This document shows, piece by piece, positions 8,357 through 16,956 of a stretch of DNA of 52,610 nucleotides. Numbering within the stretch: position 1 is the stretch's first letter; each line of letters starts with the position of its first letter. The translations under genes and the position numbers were made by a program. The notes beneath the pieces were generated by a model. That model was not told where the DNA came from. It saw nothing but the letters and a program-made list of their open reading frames with translations, and did not search any database. Source of the DNA: an uncultured Burkholderiales bacterium (GTDB taxonomy: Bacteria; Pseudomonadota; Gammaproteobacteria; Burkholderiales; Burkholderiaceae_C). The stretch lies in contig CAIRQX010000137.1 of the NCBI GenBank assembly GCA_903880855.1, forward strand, positions 1 through 52,610, written 5' to 3'.

Positions 8357-10116
8357 AACGTGTCGCCTTGCTGGGAATGCCGAATACCGGCAAGTCCACC
8401 TTGTTCAACCGATTAACGGGTGCGCATGCAAAAGTGGGCAATTGGCCCGGCCTTACCGTTGAACTATTGAGCGCCAAACTTTTGGTGGGTGAACAAATGG
8501 TTCAACTGATCGATTTACCAGGCATCTATGACATGCATGGTTTCTCCGATGACGAAAAAGTTGTCACTACATTTTTAGAAACGCAAACGACTGACCTTCT
8601 GGTAGTTTTACTCAACACCTCGCAACTTGACAGGCAACTCAACTTTGTGCAGCAAGTGTTGCAGCAACGCGTCCCCGTATTGCTAGTCATGAATATGGTG
8701 GATGAAGCACAAAAGCTTGGCATCCATGTAGATACGATAGGCTTAAGCGAACAACTAGGCGTTCCTGTCTGCTTGTTGTCTGCCAAATATGGACAAGGTA
8801 TGGAACAACTCCTGCCGGCCATACGTAAAGTGCTCACTGCAACGTCGCCATCACACCCATCTGGTGTTGAAACCAACCATGTAGAACAAGCTTTTGGGCA
8901 ATGCATCAGCGTGCCATCACAGGCGTCGCATGCGCTTACCGAGTCGTTAGACCGCGTTTTATTGCACCCTTGGTTTGGATTACCGATTTTCTTTGCGGTG
9001 ATGCTGTTGGTGTTTCAAGGTGTGTTTGCCATTGGCAAACCTTTGCAAGATGCGACGGCATGGCTGTTGACGGAAGGTCGCACTTTGTTACTCGAACCGC
9101 TCATGGCGAGTTGGCCCACAGTTGTGCAAGGCCTTTTGTTAGATGGTCTATACAACGGGTTGAGTACGGTGGCGAGTTTTGTGCCACTCATTGTGTTGTT
9201 CTTTGTATTTATGGGCATAGTGGAAGACACCGGCTATTTGTCGCGTGCTGCGTATTTGATGGACGCCCTGATGTCACGCTTCGGTCTCGATGGTCGCAGT
9301 TTTGTCATGCTGTTAATGGGTTTTGGCTGCAATGTGCCAGCTTTGATGGGCACGCGTGTGATTCGCTCCAAGGGCTTGCGTTACTTAACGATGCTGGTCA
9401 TTCCCTTTTCTTTATGCTCTGCCCGTATGCAGGTGTTTGTATTTTTTATTGCAGCGCTTTTTACAGCGACGCAAGCGCCGTGGGTCTTGTTCTCTCTGTA
9501 TGTGATGAGCTTGTTGATGGCGATGTTGACCTCGTTGCTGTTCAAGAACCGCTATGTCAACAACGACGCATTCATCTTAGAAATGCCACCCTACCGCTTT
9601 CCGACACTAAGACAAATAGTCTTGCGTGGCTGGCAAGAGGTACGTCACTTCCTGCACCGCGCATCGCGCTTTATTGTGATCGGTGTGCTCTTGGTATGGG
9701 CATTGACTAACTTTCCCATAGGCGTGGGTGCGGGAAGTATTGATTCATGGGCTGGGCAGATGGGACAATTTATGGCACCCGTATTGAGCCCTTTGGGTAT
9801 CAGCGCAGAATTAACAATTGCATTGATATTTGGTTTCGTTGCCAAAGAAATTGTGATTGGTTCTTTGGCTGTGATTTACGGGCTAGAAGGACAGATGTTG
9901 GTAGACACTATTACCAGCCATCTCCATTGGATGCAAGCCTACAGCTTTATGTTGTTTGTCCTTATCTATACGCCTTGTGTCTCGACGATTGCCACCATTC
10001 GCAATGAGACCAAAAGCCTCTGGTTCACCACCTTGTCTGTGGTGTGGCCTCTTTGTGCGGCATGGTGTGTGAGCTTTATTTTTTACGAAACGGCAACCTA
10101 TTTTGTTAGAGCTTGA
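8353..10116 (+). CDS. feoB: Ferrous iron transporter FeoB
   Basis: Inner-membrane ferrous iron transporter. The N-terminal G domain is complete: G1 GMPNTGKS at residues 8-15, G3 DLPG at 54-57, G4 NMVD at 114-117 and G5 SAK at 143-145. The membrane part begins near residue 205 and contains the conserved gate motifs GFGCNVPALMGTR (323-335) and CSAR (355-358). At 587 residues it is shorter than the roughly 770 of E. coli FeoB, mainly in linkers and the C-terminus; short forms are common in other bacteria. No FeoC is present. The 3' end overlaps the next gene by 14 bp. Under the Fur box with feoA. Confidence 0.95.
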   Translation: MKRVALLGMPNTGKSTLFNRLTGAHAKVGNWPGLTVELLSAKLLVGEQMVQLIDLPGIYDMHGFSDDEKVVTTFLETQTTDLLVVLLNTSQLDRQLNFVQQVLQQRVPVLLVMNMVDEAQKLGIHVDTIGLSEQLGVPVCLLSAKYGQGMEQLLPAIRKVLTATSPSHPSGVETNHVEQAFGQCISVPSQASHALTESLDRVLLHPWFGLPIFFAVMLLVFQGVFAIGKPLQDATAWLLTEGRTLLLEPLMASWPTVVQGLLLDGLYNGLSTVASFVPLIVLFFVFMGIVEDTGYLSRAAYLMDALMSRFGLDGRSFVMLLMGFGCNVPALMGTRVIRSKGLRYLTMLVIPFSLCSARMQVFVFFIAALFTATQAPWVLFSLYVMSLLMAMLTSLLFKNRYVNNDAFILEMPPYRFPTLRQIVLRGWQEVRHFLHRASRFIVIGVLLVWALTNFPIGVGAGSIDSWAGQMGQFMAPVLSPLGISAELTIALIFGFVAKEIVIGSLAVIYGLEGQMLVDTITSHLHWMQAYSFMLFVLIYTPCVSTIATIRNETKSLWFTTLSVVWPLCAAWCVSFIFYETATYFVRA

Positions 10117-10855
10117 TCATCTTTTTATCTTGTCAGCTATTGGCGCTTTGTTGATTGGCCTCTCCAAAGGTGGACTGCCAACGATAGGTATGTTGTCAGT
10201 GCCCATTTTGTCGCTGGCGATGTCACCCGTGAGAGCCGCTGTTTTGCTCTTACCCATTTACGTTATTTCGGATATTTTTGGCGTTTGGCTTTATCGTAAA
10301 AATTTCAGCGCCCGTAATTTAAAAATATTAATCCCTGCATCGTTGATAGGCGTATTCATTGGATGGCTAACCGCCTCTGTGACTTCTGATATCGCGATCA
10401 AGTTCGCGATTGGCTTTATAGGTATTGGCTTTTGCCTCAATATGTGGCTGCGGAAAACCTCAGATACACCACCTCAAGAGGCATCCCTCAAAAAGGGGAT
10501 GTTTTGGGGTGCACTTTCAGGTTTTACGAGTTTTATCTCGCATGCAGGAGGCCCGCCGTTTCAAATCTATGTGTTGCCGCAAAAACTACCCAAGGCGCAA
10601 TTTGCAGGTACTGCCACCATACTTTTCGCGATCATCAATTTCGCCAAAATTGTTCCCTACCAGAACCTCAGGCCTTACACCTATGAGGACCTTCTTGCTG
10701 CAGCCTATCTCATCCCTTTTTCAGTCATAGGCGCTATTGCAGGCGCTTATCTGACCAAGAAAATAGCTGATGTCTTATTCTTTCGGCTTATACAAATCGG
10801 ATTGTTTATCGTTTCTTGTAAATTGGTTTTCGATGCAACTAAAAGTCTGCTTTAA
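10103..10855 (+). CDS. TauE/SafE family sulfite exporter-like permease
   Basis: Polytopic membrane protein of 250 residues in the TauE/SafE (DUF81) family. The internal repeats are visible: GLSKGGLPTIGM near residue 19 in the first half and the ISHAGGPPFQIY motif near 145 in the second. Family members export sulfite, sulfoacetate or related anions, but most are uncharacterised. The best start is a TTG at 10103, inside the end of feoB; no ATG upstream of the first helix is available. The 14-bp overlap suggests co-transcription with feoAB, which might make it iron-regulated, but no functional link to iron is known. Confidence 0.85.
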   Translation: MLELDHLFILSAIGALLIGLSKGGLPTIGMLSVPILSLAMSPVRAAVLLLPIYVISDIFGVWLYRKNFSARNLKILIPASLIGVFIGWLTASVTSDIAIKFAIGFIGIGFCLNMWLRKTSDTPPQEASLKKGMFWGALSGFTSFISHAGGPPFQIYVLPQKLPKAQFAGTATILFAIINFAKIVPYQNLRPYTYEDLLAAAYLIPFSVIGAIAGAYLTKKIADVLFFRLIQIGLFIVSCKLVFDATKSLL

Positions 10856-10886
10856 TTCAAGATAACAAACGAATACAGGGTTTTGT

Positions 10887-11591
10887 ATGACAAATAGAAA
10901 ATACCGCTATTACGATTTCATCGTCGCTGCTTTTGTCACTGTTTTGCTCTGCTCCAACCTGATTGGCGCCGGCAAAGCCGCTGAAGTTGATTTACCTTTC
11001 TTTGGCCACGTGATTTTTGGCGCTGGCATTCTTTTCTTTCCCATTTCCTACTTCTTTGGCGACATACTGACCGAGGTGTATGGATACGCCCATGACCGAC
11101 GCGCTGTTTGGTGTGGGTTTGGTGCATTGCTATTTGCGGCCATCATGTCTAGCGTTGTCATTGCTCTTACTCCTGCGCCGGGTGAATACAACACGGCACT
11201 TCAAAGCGGACTAGAAGTCGTCTTTGGCAACACCTGGAGAATCATTGCAGCCTCTATGCTCGCCTTTTGGTCTGGCAGTTTTGTAAATTCCTATGTCTTA
11301 GCGAAATTAAAAATATGGACCGAAGGCCGCCATTTATGGGTGCGCACCATTGGGTCTACTGCCGTTGGCGAGTTGGTCGACTCAAGCTTGTTTTATGTGA
11401 TTGCTTTTTATGGAATTTGGCCTACTGAGCAAGTGATATCGGTAGCCATTGTTCAATACATTCTCAAAACATCTTGGGAAATATTAGCCACGCCGCTTAC
11501 CTACGCAGTGGTGAATTATCTGAAGCGCAAAGAAAATGAAGACTACTTTGACAGAGAAACTGATTTCACGCCGTTTAAAACCTCTGTCTAA
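10887..11591 (+). CDS. yhhQ: Queuosine precursor transporter (YhhQ/VUT family)
   Basis: Integral membrane protein of 234 residues in the VUT/YhhQ family, which takes up queuosine precursors (preQ0/preQ1) for tRNA modification. Typical features are SNLIGAGKAAEV in the first helix, FFPISYFFGDILTEVYGYAHDRRAVW around residues 50-75 (seen in parts), and WVRTIGSTAVGELVDSSLFY in the second half. It lies 31 bp after the TauE-like gene. The short leader does not look like a preQ1 riboswitch. The family assignment is secure; the exact precursor is inferred. Confidence 0.88.
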   Translation: MTNRKYRYYDFIVAAFVTVLLCSNLIGAGKAAEVDLPFFGHVIFGAGILFFPISYFFGDILTEVYGYAHDRRAVWCGFGALLFAAIMSSVVIALTPAPGEYNTALQSGLEVVFGNTWRIIAASMLAFWSGSFVNSYVLAKLKIWTEGRHLWVRTIGSTAVGELVDSSLFYVIAFYGIWPTEQVISVAIVQYILKTSWEILATPLTYAVVNYLKRKENEDYFDRETDFTPFKTSV

Positions 11592-11633
11592 ATAGTTATC
11601 AAACCATCTAAAAAGTCTTAATTTAAGTAGTTT

Positions 11634-12953
11634 TTACTTCAACATGTCCGGAGCAAATGTCCGAGGCATGAAGAGCGCCAGCTCGGGAAATACAATCACG
11701 CCACACAAGACCACTAGCATAGGGATGAGCATGATCATCGTATCTTTAAGCGCAAACCTTAAAGGTACTTTAGCGACTGCGCACGAGATCATCAAACACA
11801 TGCCATAAGGCGGCGTGATCAATCCAAATGCCAAAGAAACAATGCCAACAATCGCAAAGTGCACAGGATGCATACCGACCGATTCAGCAAGCGGTTGCAA
11901 AGTAGTCCCAACAATAATGATGGCAGGAATAGCGTCTAAAAAACAACCCACAACCAAAAATGCACCAGCTATCAAAACTCCTACGCCTATTACCCCTAAA
12001 CCCCAAGCTTGTACGTTAGAAAGCAACGCTTTAGGAATTTGATAATAAGCCAGTAACCAACCAAATACAGACGCTGTACCCACACAAAACAATGCTACGG
12101 CTGATAACCTACCAGTCTCCACTATCGCCTCCCATAACTGTGATGGGGTCAGTTCGCGATAGAAGAATAACGATAAAACAGCTGCATAAAGCACAGCAAC
12201 TGCAGCAGATTCAGTAGCGGTGAAAAATCCCAACAAAATTCCACCCACAATGATCACTGGCGTCATCAATGCAGGAATGGAAATAGACGCTGACTCCACA
12301 ATTTCAGAAAATTTTGCTTTGGGATACACCGGATAGTTGCGGCGCTTTGCGTAAGCATGCACAGTCAACATTTGTGCCACGCCTATCAATAAGCCGGGAA
12401 CAATACCGGCCAAATACATTGCACCAATAGATGTAGAAATAACTCCACCCCATACCACCATCAAAATAGACGGCGGGATGATCACGGCCAGCACAGCAGA
12501 AACTGCAGTAATCGCGATCGAGAAAGACAAGTCGTAACCTTCTTTCACCTGTGCTTCAATAAATAACTTTCCTTGGCTTGCAGCGTCGGCAGTAGATGAG
12601 CCGGAAATACCAGCAAAAAACACAGAAAGTAGTACGTTGATTTGGGCAAGGCCTCCAGGGAAATGTCCCACTAGAGCACGCGACAAACGCATCAATCGAT
12701 CTGTGATGCCTCCCACGTTCATCAAGTTAGCCGTCAACAAGAAGAAAGGTACCGCTAGCAAAATAAATGAGTTGTAGGACTTGAACATTTCGTTGAACAA
12801 GACCATAGGAGACAAGCGGGGCTCTATCAAAAGTACTGGCAAGGCAGATAAACCAAGCGCAAAAGCTACTGGCACCCGCAAAATTAGCAAAAGAAAAAAA
12901 CCACCAAACAACACCAAAGCAGCCATGCCTGGCGATAAAACTACAGAGCTCAT
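11634..12953 (-). CDS. dctM: TRAP transporter large permease (DctM)
   Basis: Large membrane subunit of a tripartite ATP-independent periplasmic transporter, energised by an ion gradient. It has 439 residues, with about 12 hydrophobic segments. The N-terminal VLFGGFFLLLILRVPVAFAL (parts of the first helices), the FFAGISGSSTADAAS motif near residue 113, and PPSILMVVWG and LITPPYGMCLM later in the chain are DctM hallmarks. It is the last gene of dctP-dctQ-dctM, 18 bp after dctQ. The substrate is probably a carboxylate, set by the DctP partner. Confidence 0.93.
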   Translation of the reverse strand: MSSVVLSPGMAALVLFGGFFLLLILRVPVAFALGLSALPVLLIEPRLSPMVLFNEMFKSYNSFILLAVPFFLLTANLMNVGGITDRLMRLSRALVGHFPGGLAQINVLLSVFFAGISGSSTADAASQGKLFIEAQVKEGYDLSFSIAITAVSAVLAVIIPPSILMVVWGGVISTSIGAMYLAGIVPGLLIGVAQMLTVHAYAKRRNYPVYPKAKFSEIVESASISIPALMTPVIIVGGILLGFFTATESAAVAVLYAAVLSLFFYRELTPSQLWEAIVETGRLSAVALFCVGTASVFGWLLAYYQIPKALLSNVQAWGLGVIGVGVLIAGAFLVVGCFLDAIPAIIIVGTTLQPLAESVGMHPVHFAIVGIVSLAFGLITPPYGMCLMISCAVAKVPLRFALKDTMIMLIPMLVVLCGVIVFPELALFMPRTFAPDMLK

Positions 12954-12971
12954 ATTGTTCTTTTCTATTTC

Positions 12972-13448
12972 CTAAGAAATGCTAGGCAGGCGACGCATAT
13001 CGCGCAAAGTACCGTCGATCAAAAACGCCAACCATAAGGCGCCACACAGGGGCCAAGCAATAAAAATCCACCACATAGGCATATCTGCTAATTCGGAAGA
13101 TTGGTTCCAGCCAAACTGGGTAAATTCAATTCCCCAATATAAAACTACGGCAGCAAATGCAATGACAAATAGATTACTCACCATCTTCAAGAGAAGTGAT
13201 GCCCTGGGCTGAAGACTAGGCCAAACATCCACATCAAAGTGCAAACCCTCGCGCACCCCTACTGTTGCGCCGATCATGACCATCCATATAAACATGAATC
13301 GACTCATTTCTTCAGTCCACATATAACGGGGAATCAACTCAGTAAATCGCGAAAAAATCTGCAAGCTGACGGGCACCATGAGTAACACCACGGTGACCGC
13401 CAAAATCCAAATTAAAAAACGGTGTATGCCGTCTAAAAATTTTTGCAT
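12972..13448 (-). CDS. dctQ: TRAP transporter small permease (DctQ)
   Basis: Small membrane subunit of the TRAP transporter. It has 158 residues with four hydrophobic helices. RYMWTEEMSRFMFIWMVMIG, with its acidic EE pair, and the following GREGLHFDVD-like region (seen as VREGLHFDVD) are characteristic of DctQ. It lies between the binding protein gene (3 bp away) and dctM (18 bp away), all co-directional, so the three form one transporter. Confidence 0.92.
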   Translation of the reverse strand: MQKFLDGIHRFLIWILAVTVVLLMVPVSLQIFSRFTELIPRYMWTEEMSRFMFIWMVMIGATVGVREGLHFDVDVWPSLQPRASLLLKMVSNLFVIAFAAVVLYWGIEFTQFGWNQSSELADMPMWWIFIAWPLCGALWLAFLIDGTLRDMRRLPSIS

Positions 13449-13451
13449 GCT

Positions 13452-14438
13452 TTATTTCAGTGCGTTGATCTTGTTATAAATAACTTCAGCGCCTACCTCT
13501 TTGGCATAAGCAGCCATCACAGGCTCAACTAGCTTTTGCATCTGAGCACGCTCGGTAAATGTGATCATCTTTAACTTGCCTTCTTTGGCGTACTTATCCA
13601 ACTTAGCCTGGTCCTCAGAAGACTCCACTTGACGTCCATAGGCACCTGCTTCTTTACCTGCTTTGACGATGGCGTCTTGCAACTCTTTAGGCAACTTGTT
13701 TAAAGTTTTGACAGAAAAGCACAGGGGACGAATTGTGATGGCATGTCGCGTCATCAAAATATTGGGGCCCACCTCGTAAAACTTCATAGCCTCTACGCCA
13801 GCTGCTTCGTTTTCACCCGCATTGATCACATTGTTTTGAATAGCGTTGTAGACCTCGTTATAGGCAATCACCGTGGGCGCCATACCAACAGCGCCAAATG
13901 TACGACTCCATATGGGCGCACCCTGCACACGGACCTTCAGGTTTTTCAAATCGGCAAGGTTAGCGGCAGACTTGTTTGAGAAAATATTGCGGACACCTCC
14001 GCCGGCATATCCGATCAACATCACCTCTGCTTTTTGCGCGACTTCGTCAGCAATGGGCTTGAGTAAATCTTGGTCTAGTACTTTGTTCCAGTGTGCAAGA
14101 TCTGAGAACAGAAACGGCGCATCAATAAAAGGCGCCGCTTTTGAAAAAGTAGACATATGGGCTGGTGAGACGATGGCATAGTCCACCGCCTTGCCTTGAT
14201 TCATGTAAGCAAAGTAGTCTTTTTCAAGACCTAGTTCACTGTTTTTGTGAATGACAAAATTAATGGGCTTGCCATAATACTTCTTCACCAATTCTTCAAA
14301 ACGCACCATGGTCTTGGTGAAAGCATGGTCATCGCCAAATTGTGAGGCGCCATGCAAAGTGATGACTTGCTGGGCATAAGCCGCCCCAGTAAGGCTGGCG
14401 ATGAGCAAAGCCCTAGATACGAATTTAAATAATTTCAT
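13452..14438 (-). CDS. dctP: TRAP transporter periplasmic substrate-binding protein (DctP)
   Basis: Periplasmic receptor of the TRAP system, about 328 residues. The start at 14438 is favoured over the longer frame from 14486: it has AGGAG 6 bases upstream and begins a clean signal peptide, MKLFKFVSRALLIA, with a likely AYA/Q cleavage site. The mature protein shows the DctP pattern: a binding-cleft Arg in LKVRVQGAPIW, then YNEVYNAIQNNVINAGENE. The substrate cannot be named, but a carboxylate is typical. A 14-bp palindrome and an 11-base motif sit upstream. Confidence 0.92.
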   Translation of the reverse strand: MKLFKFVSRALLIASLTGAAYAQQVITLHGASQFGDDHAFTKTMVRFEELVKKYYGKPINFVIHKNSELGLEKDYFAYMNQGKAVDYAIVSPAHMSTFSKAAPFIDAPFLFSDLAHWNKVLDQDLLKPIADEVAQKAEVMLIGYAGGGVRNIFSNKSAANLADLKNLKVRVQGAPIWSRTFGAVGMAPTVIAYNEVYNAIQNNVINAGENEAAGVEAMKFYEVGPNILMTRHAITIRPLCFSVKTLNKLPKELQDAIVKAGKEAGAYGRQVESSEDQAKLDKYAKEGKLKMITFTERAQMQKLVEPVMAAYAKEVGAEVIYNKINALK

Positions 14439-14485
14439 ACATGTCTCCTTATTCAGTTTTTTTACCAACGATAAGGATACGCGCA

Positions 14486-14499
14486 AGAAGGGCCCTTCT
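14486..14499. promoter_or_regulatory. Perfect 14-bp palindrome upstream of dctPQM
   Basis: AGAAGGGCCCTTCT is a perfect palindrome located 48 bases before the dctP start. Its position and symmetry suit an operator for a dimeric regulator of the TRAP operon. No regulator gene lies nearby. A chance palindrome of this length in a short leader is unlikely but not excluded. Confidence 0.4.
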
Positions 14500-14502
14500 G
14501 CA

Positions 14503-14514
14503 CTAGGGTTTTTA
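14503..14514 (-). promoter_or_regulatory. AAAAACCCTAG motif upstream of dctP
   Basis: On the minus strand this reads TAAAAACCCTAG and ends about 65 bases before the dctP start codon. The same 11 bases, AAAAACCCTAG, occur at 31475-31485, about 61 bases before another periplasmic binding-protein gene. Candidate shared regulatory element; function unknown. Confidence 0.3.
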
Positions 14515-14557
14515 TGGTGATTTGGCGCTATTTAGCAGGGCAAACACCCTAAATTCC

Positions 14558-14950
14558 TCAAACCAACTCAGATACTTCAATTAAATTCAAATCCGGATCA
14601 CGCACATAGACAGACCTGATTTTTTGGGTTGCACCTGTTCTCATGACTGGGCCCTGCTCAATTGGCCAGTTATGCGCTTTTAATTGATTCACGACCTGAT
14701 CTAACGGTATGGAAGAGATAAAGCATAAATCCAAGGCACCAGGCACTGGCAAATGTGCTTTTGGATCAAACTCTTTGCCGCGAACATGGAGATTGATTTT
14801 TTGATTTCCGAACCTAAAGGCTTTACGCGTAACTGAAGGTGTACCGCCTACAAAGCTCTCGAGTGTCATACCTAATATGCGCGTATAAAAATCAATACAA
14901 GCATGCTCATCGACTGTAGTGAGCACCAAATGGTCTAGATGACTTATCAC
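14558..14950 (-). CDS. VOC family protein (glyoxalase/dioxygenase fold)
   Basis: A 130-residue vicinal-oxygen-chelate protein with the paired beta-alpha-beta-beta-beta modules. It opens with HLDHLVLTT, contains FYTRILGM and INLHVRG, and ends with VRDPDLNLIEVSEL. These place the usual His, His and Glu metal ligands near the start, mid-chain and end. The start is GTG at 14950, supported by AAGGGGG 7 bases upstream; no nearby ATG fits. It could be a lyase, isomerase or dioxygenase; the substrate is not recognisable. It is divergent from the ICL/PEP-mutase gene and not clearly in the TRAP operon. Confidence 0.85.
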   Translation of the reverse strand: MISHLDHLVLTTVDEHACIDFYTRILGMTLESFVGGTPSVTRKAFRFGNQKINLHVRGKEFDPKAHLPVPGALDLCFISSIPLDQVVNQLKAHNWPIEQGPVMRTGATQKIRSVYVRDPDLNLIEVSELV

Positions 14951-15066
14951 GCTATTACCCCCTTTATTGCAAATATTAGCTCAGCAGGCATTGTTCAATA
15001 TATTTATAGCAAATAAAGCAATATGGTTTAAAGTCAGTTTTATCTTTAAATATCACTTTTCGATTT

Positions 15067-15939
15067 ATGCAGACCTTATCTCAATTGATCCAATCTCCCG
15101 GCCTTATTACTGCTCCAGGTGTTTACGATATGGTGTCTTTACGTTTGGCAGAGTCATACGGATTTGATGCTTTATACATGACTGGATTTGGCACGGTTGC
15201 TTCTCACTTGGGCTTACCAGATGCTGGACTCGCAACTTATAGCGACATGCTTAATCGAGTAGCAACGATGGCCTCCATGTCTAAAACTCCTCTTATAGCG
15301 GATGGTGACACAGGCTACGGAGGCTTATTAAACGTTCAACATACCGTAAGGGGGTATGAGCGTGCTGGGGCAGCTGCTATCCAAATTGAAGATCAAGAAT
15401 TCCCCAAAAAATGCGGTCATACCCTAGGACGCCGCGTAATACCAATGGATGATATGGTGCAAAAAATAAAAGTGGCTGTTGATTCCCGTAGATCTAAAGA
15501 TTTTCTGATCATTGCCAGAACAGACGCTCGAACCTCTTTGGGCCTAGATGAAGCACTCAGACGCGCTCAGGCTTATGCACGAGCTGGAGCAGATATTTTA
15601 TTTGTTGAATCGCCTGAATCTATTGATGAAATGAAGCAAATAACAAAGCATGTCAATAAACCGCTTATCGCCAACATGGTAGAAAAAGGAAGAACACCTA
15701 TCTTGAGTCAACAGGAGTTACTTGATATTGGTTACAAAATAGCTATTTTTCCAGTTACCTCGCTGCTAGCTTCTGTCCAAGCCATGTCTGATGTGTATCA
15801 AAACTTCAAAAACACTGGCTCTTCTAAAAATGGGACTACGTCGTTATACGACTTCACAGAACTTACGAAACTTATGGGATTTCAAGATGTTTGGTCTTTT
15901 GACGAAAAATATGGCGGGCCTAGTCAGCCAAATAAATAA
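15067..15939 (+). CDS. Isocitrate lyase/PEP mutase superfamily enzyme
   Basis: Cytoplasmic TIM-barrel enzyme of 290 residues that makes or breaks a C-C or C-P bond next to a carboxylate. Diagnostic motifs are APGVYDMVSLRLAE at the N-terminus, the metal-binding ADGDTGYGG near residue 78, and EDQEFPKKCGH near 116-126, containing the KKCGH active-site loop of lyases. This suggests a lyase (2-methylisocitrate or dimethylmalate type, or oxaloacetate decarboxylase) rather than a phosphonomutase. A Bug-type binding protein gene follows after 9 bp, so the two probably handle uptake and cleavage of the same organic acid. Confidence 0.85.
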   Translation: MQTLSQLIQSPGLITAPGVYDMVSLRLAESYGFDALYMTGFGTVASHLGLPDAGLATYSDMLNRVATMASMSKTPLIADGDTGYGGLLNVQHTVRGYERAGAAAIQIEDQEFPKKCGHTLGRRVIPMDDMVQKIKVAVDSRRSKDFLIIARTDARTSLGLDEALRRAQAYARAGADILFVESPESIDEMKQITKHVNKPLIANMVEKGRTPILSQQELLDIGYKIAIFPVTSLLASVQAMSDVYQNFKNTGSSKNGTTSLYDFTELTKLMGFQDVWSFDEKYGGPSQPNK

Positions 15940-15948
15940 AGGATTTAT

Positions 15949-16926
15949 ATGGTGTCTATTTTTAAAACTTTATGCATTGCAATTGCATTTACATTCAACT
16001 TTTATTTGATTGCGCAAGCACAAATACCCTATCCCAGCAAACCCATCCGATTAGTTGTTCCGTTTACCCCAGGTGGTGTAACAGATACAAGCGGACGATT
16101 AATCGCTGAACAACTTTCCAAAAAACTAGGGCAACAAGTTATCGTCGACAACAAGTCTGGTGCATCTGGAAATATTGGTACTCAATTGGTGGCATCAGCA
16201 GAACCTGATGGCTACACCCTATTACTAGCCTTTGATGGCACGATGGTTATCAACCCTCATGTATTTGAAAAAGTACCTTTTGATACTATGAAAGACTTTG
16301 CATCAATTGGGAAAATTGGTGATGCCGTATTGATTTTGGTGGCGCATCCAGGACTGAATGCCAAGACACTCAAAGAGGTTGTCTCTTTATCGCAATCTCA
16401 AAGTGGAGGCCTTTCCTATGGCACCTCAGGAACTGGCGGTACTCCTCACATAGCTGGAGAACTATTAAAACTTAAAACAAATGCCAATTTAATTCATGTG
16501 CCATACAAAGGCGGTGGACAAGCAATGACCGACGTACTAGGCGGCAATATTCCCTTGGTCTATACAGCTATTGCAGGTGCGATCCAACACGTCAAGTCTG
16601 GCAAGTTACATGCTGTAGCTGTATCGAGTGGCCAGCGGGCCAATTCATTACCGCAAGTACCTACATTTATTGAAAGTGGTGTTGCTGATTTTGAAATTAA
16701 TTCTTGGGTAGGGTTGATGGCACCCTCTAAAACTCCTAAAGCCATTTTAGATAAATTAAATTCTGAGCTAAATGCTGTTTTATCTGACACAGATATTAGA
16801 GAACGACTCAATGCTTTAGGCATTACTGCTATGCCTGGTAGCGCACAAAAATTTGGCGACGAAGTAAAACGCGATTTAATTCGCTACGGGCAAGTTGTGA
16901 AATCTGCTGGGATCAAGTCAGAATAA
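15949..16926 (+). CDS. Bug/TctC family periplasmic solute-binding protein
   Basis: Tripartite tricarboxylate transporter receptor of 325 residues with an N-terminal signal peptide ending around AQAQ. The Bug-family motifs are YPSKPIRLVVPFTPGG, RLIAEQLSKKLGQ with VDNKSGASGNIG, EPDGYTLL and HVPYKGGG; the two pocket loops bind a carboxylate through ordered water. No TctA or TctB membrane partners are encoded in this window. It is 9 bp from the ICL/PEP-mutase gene and 30 bp before the peptide ABC permease genes, so it is probably in the same transcript. The substrate is unknown. Confidence 0.9.
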   Translation: MVSIFKTLCIAIAFTFNFYLIAQAQIPYPSKPIRLVVPFTPGGVTDTSGRLIAEQLSKKLGQQVIVDNKSGASGNIGTQLVASAEPDGYTLLLAFDGTMVINPHVFEKVPFDTMKDFASIGKIGDAVLILVAHPGLNAKTLKEVVSLSQSQSGGLSYGTSGTGGTPHIAGELLKLKTNANLIHVPYKGGGQAMTDVLGGNIPLVYTAIAGAIQHVKSGKLHAVAVSSGQRANSLPQVPTFIESGVADFEINSWVGLMAPSKTPKAILDKLNSELNAVLSDTDIRERLNALGITAMPGSAQKFGDEVKRDLIRYGQVVKSAGIKSE

Positions 16927-16956
16927 AAGGCATTTGTTCTTTTTAACGTAGGCCCT

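Noticed and set aside
10856-10886. preQ1 riboswitch before the YhhQ-type transporter gene.
   Set aside because: The 31-base gap is too short and shows no hairpin plus A-rich tail.
11592-11633. Terminator between convergent yhhQ and dctM (CTTAA-T-TTAAG with flanking A and T runs).
   Set aside because: Only a 5-bp AT stem with a one-base loop; too weak to call.
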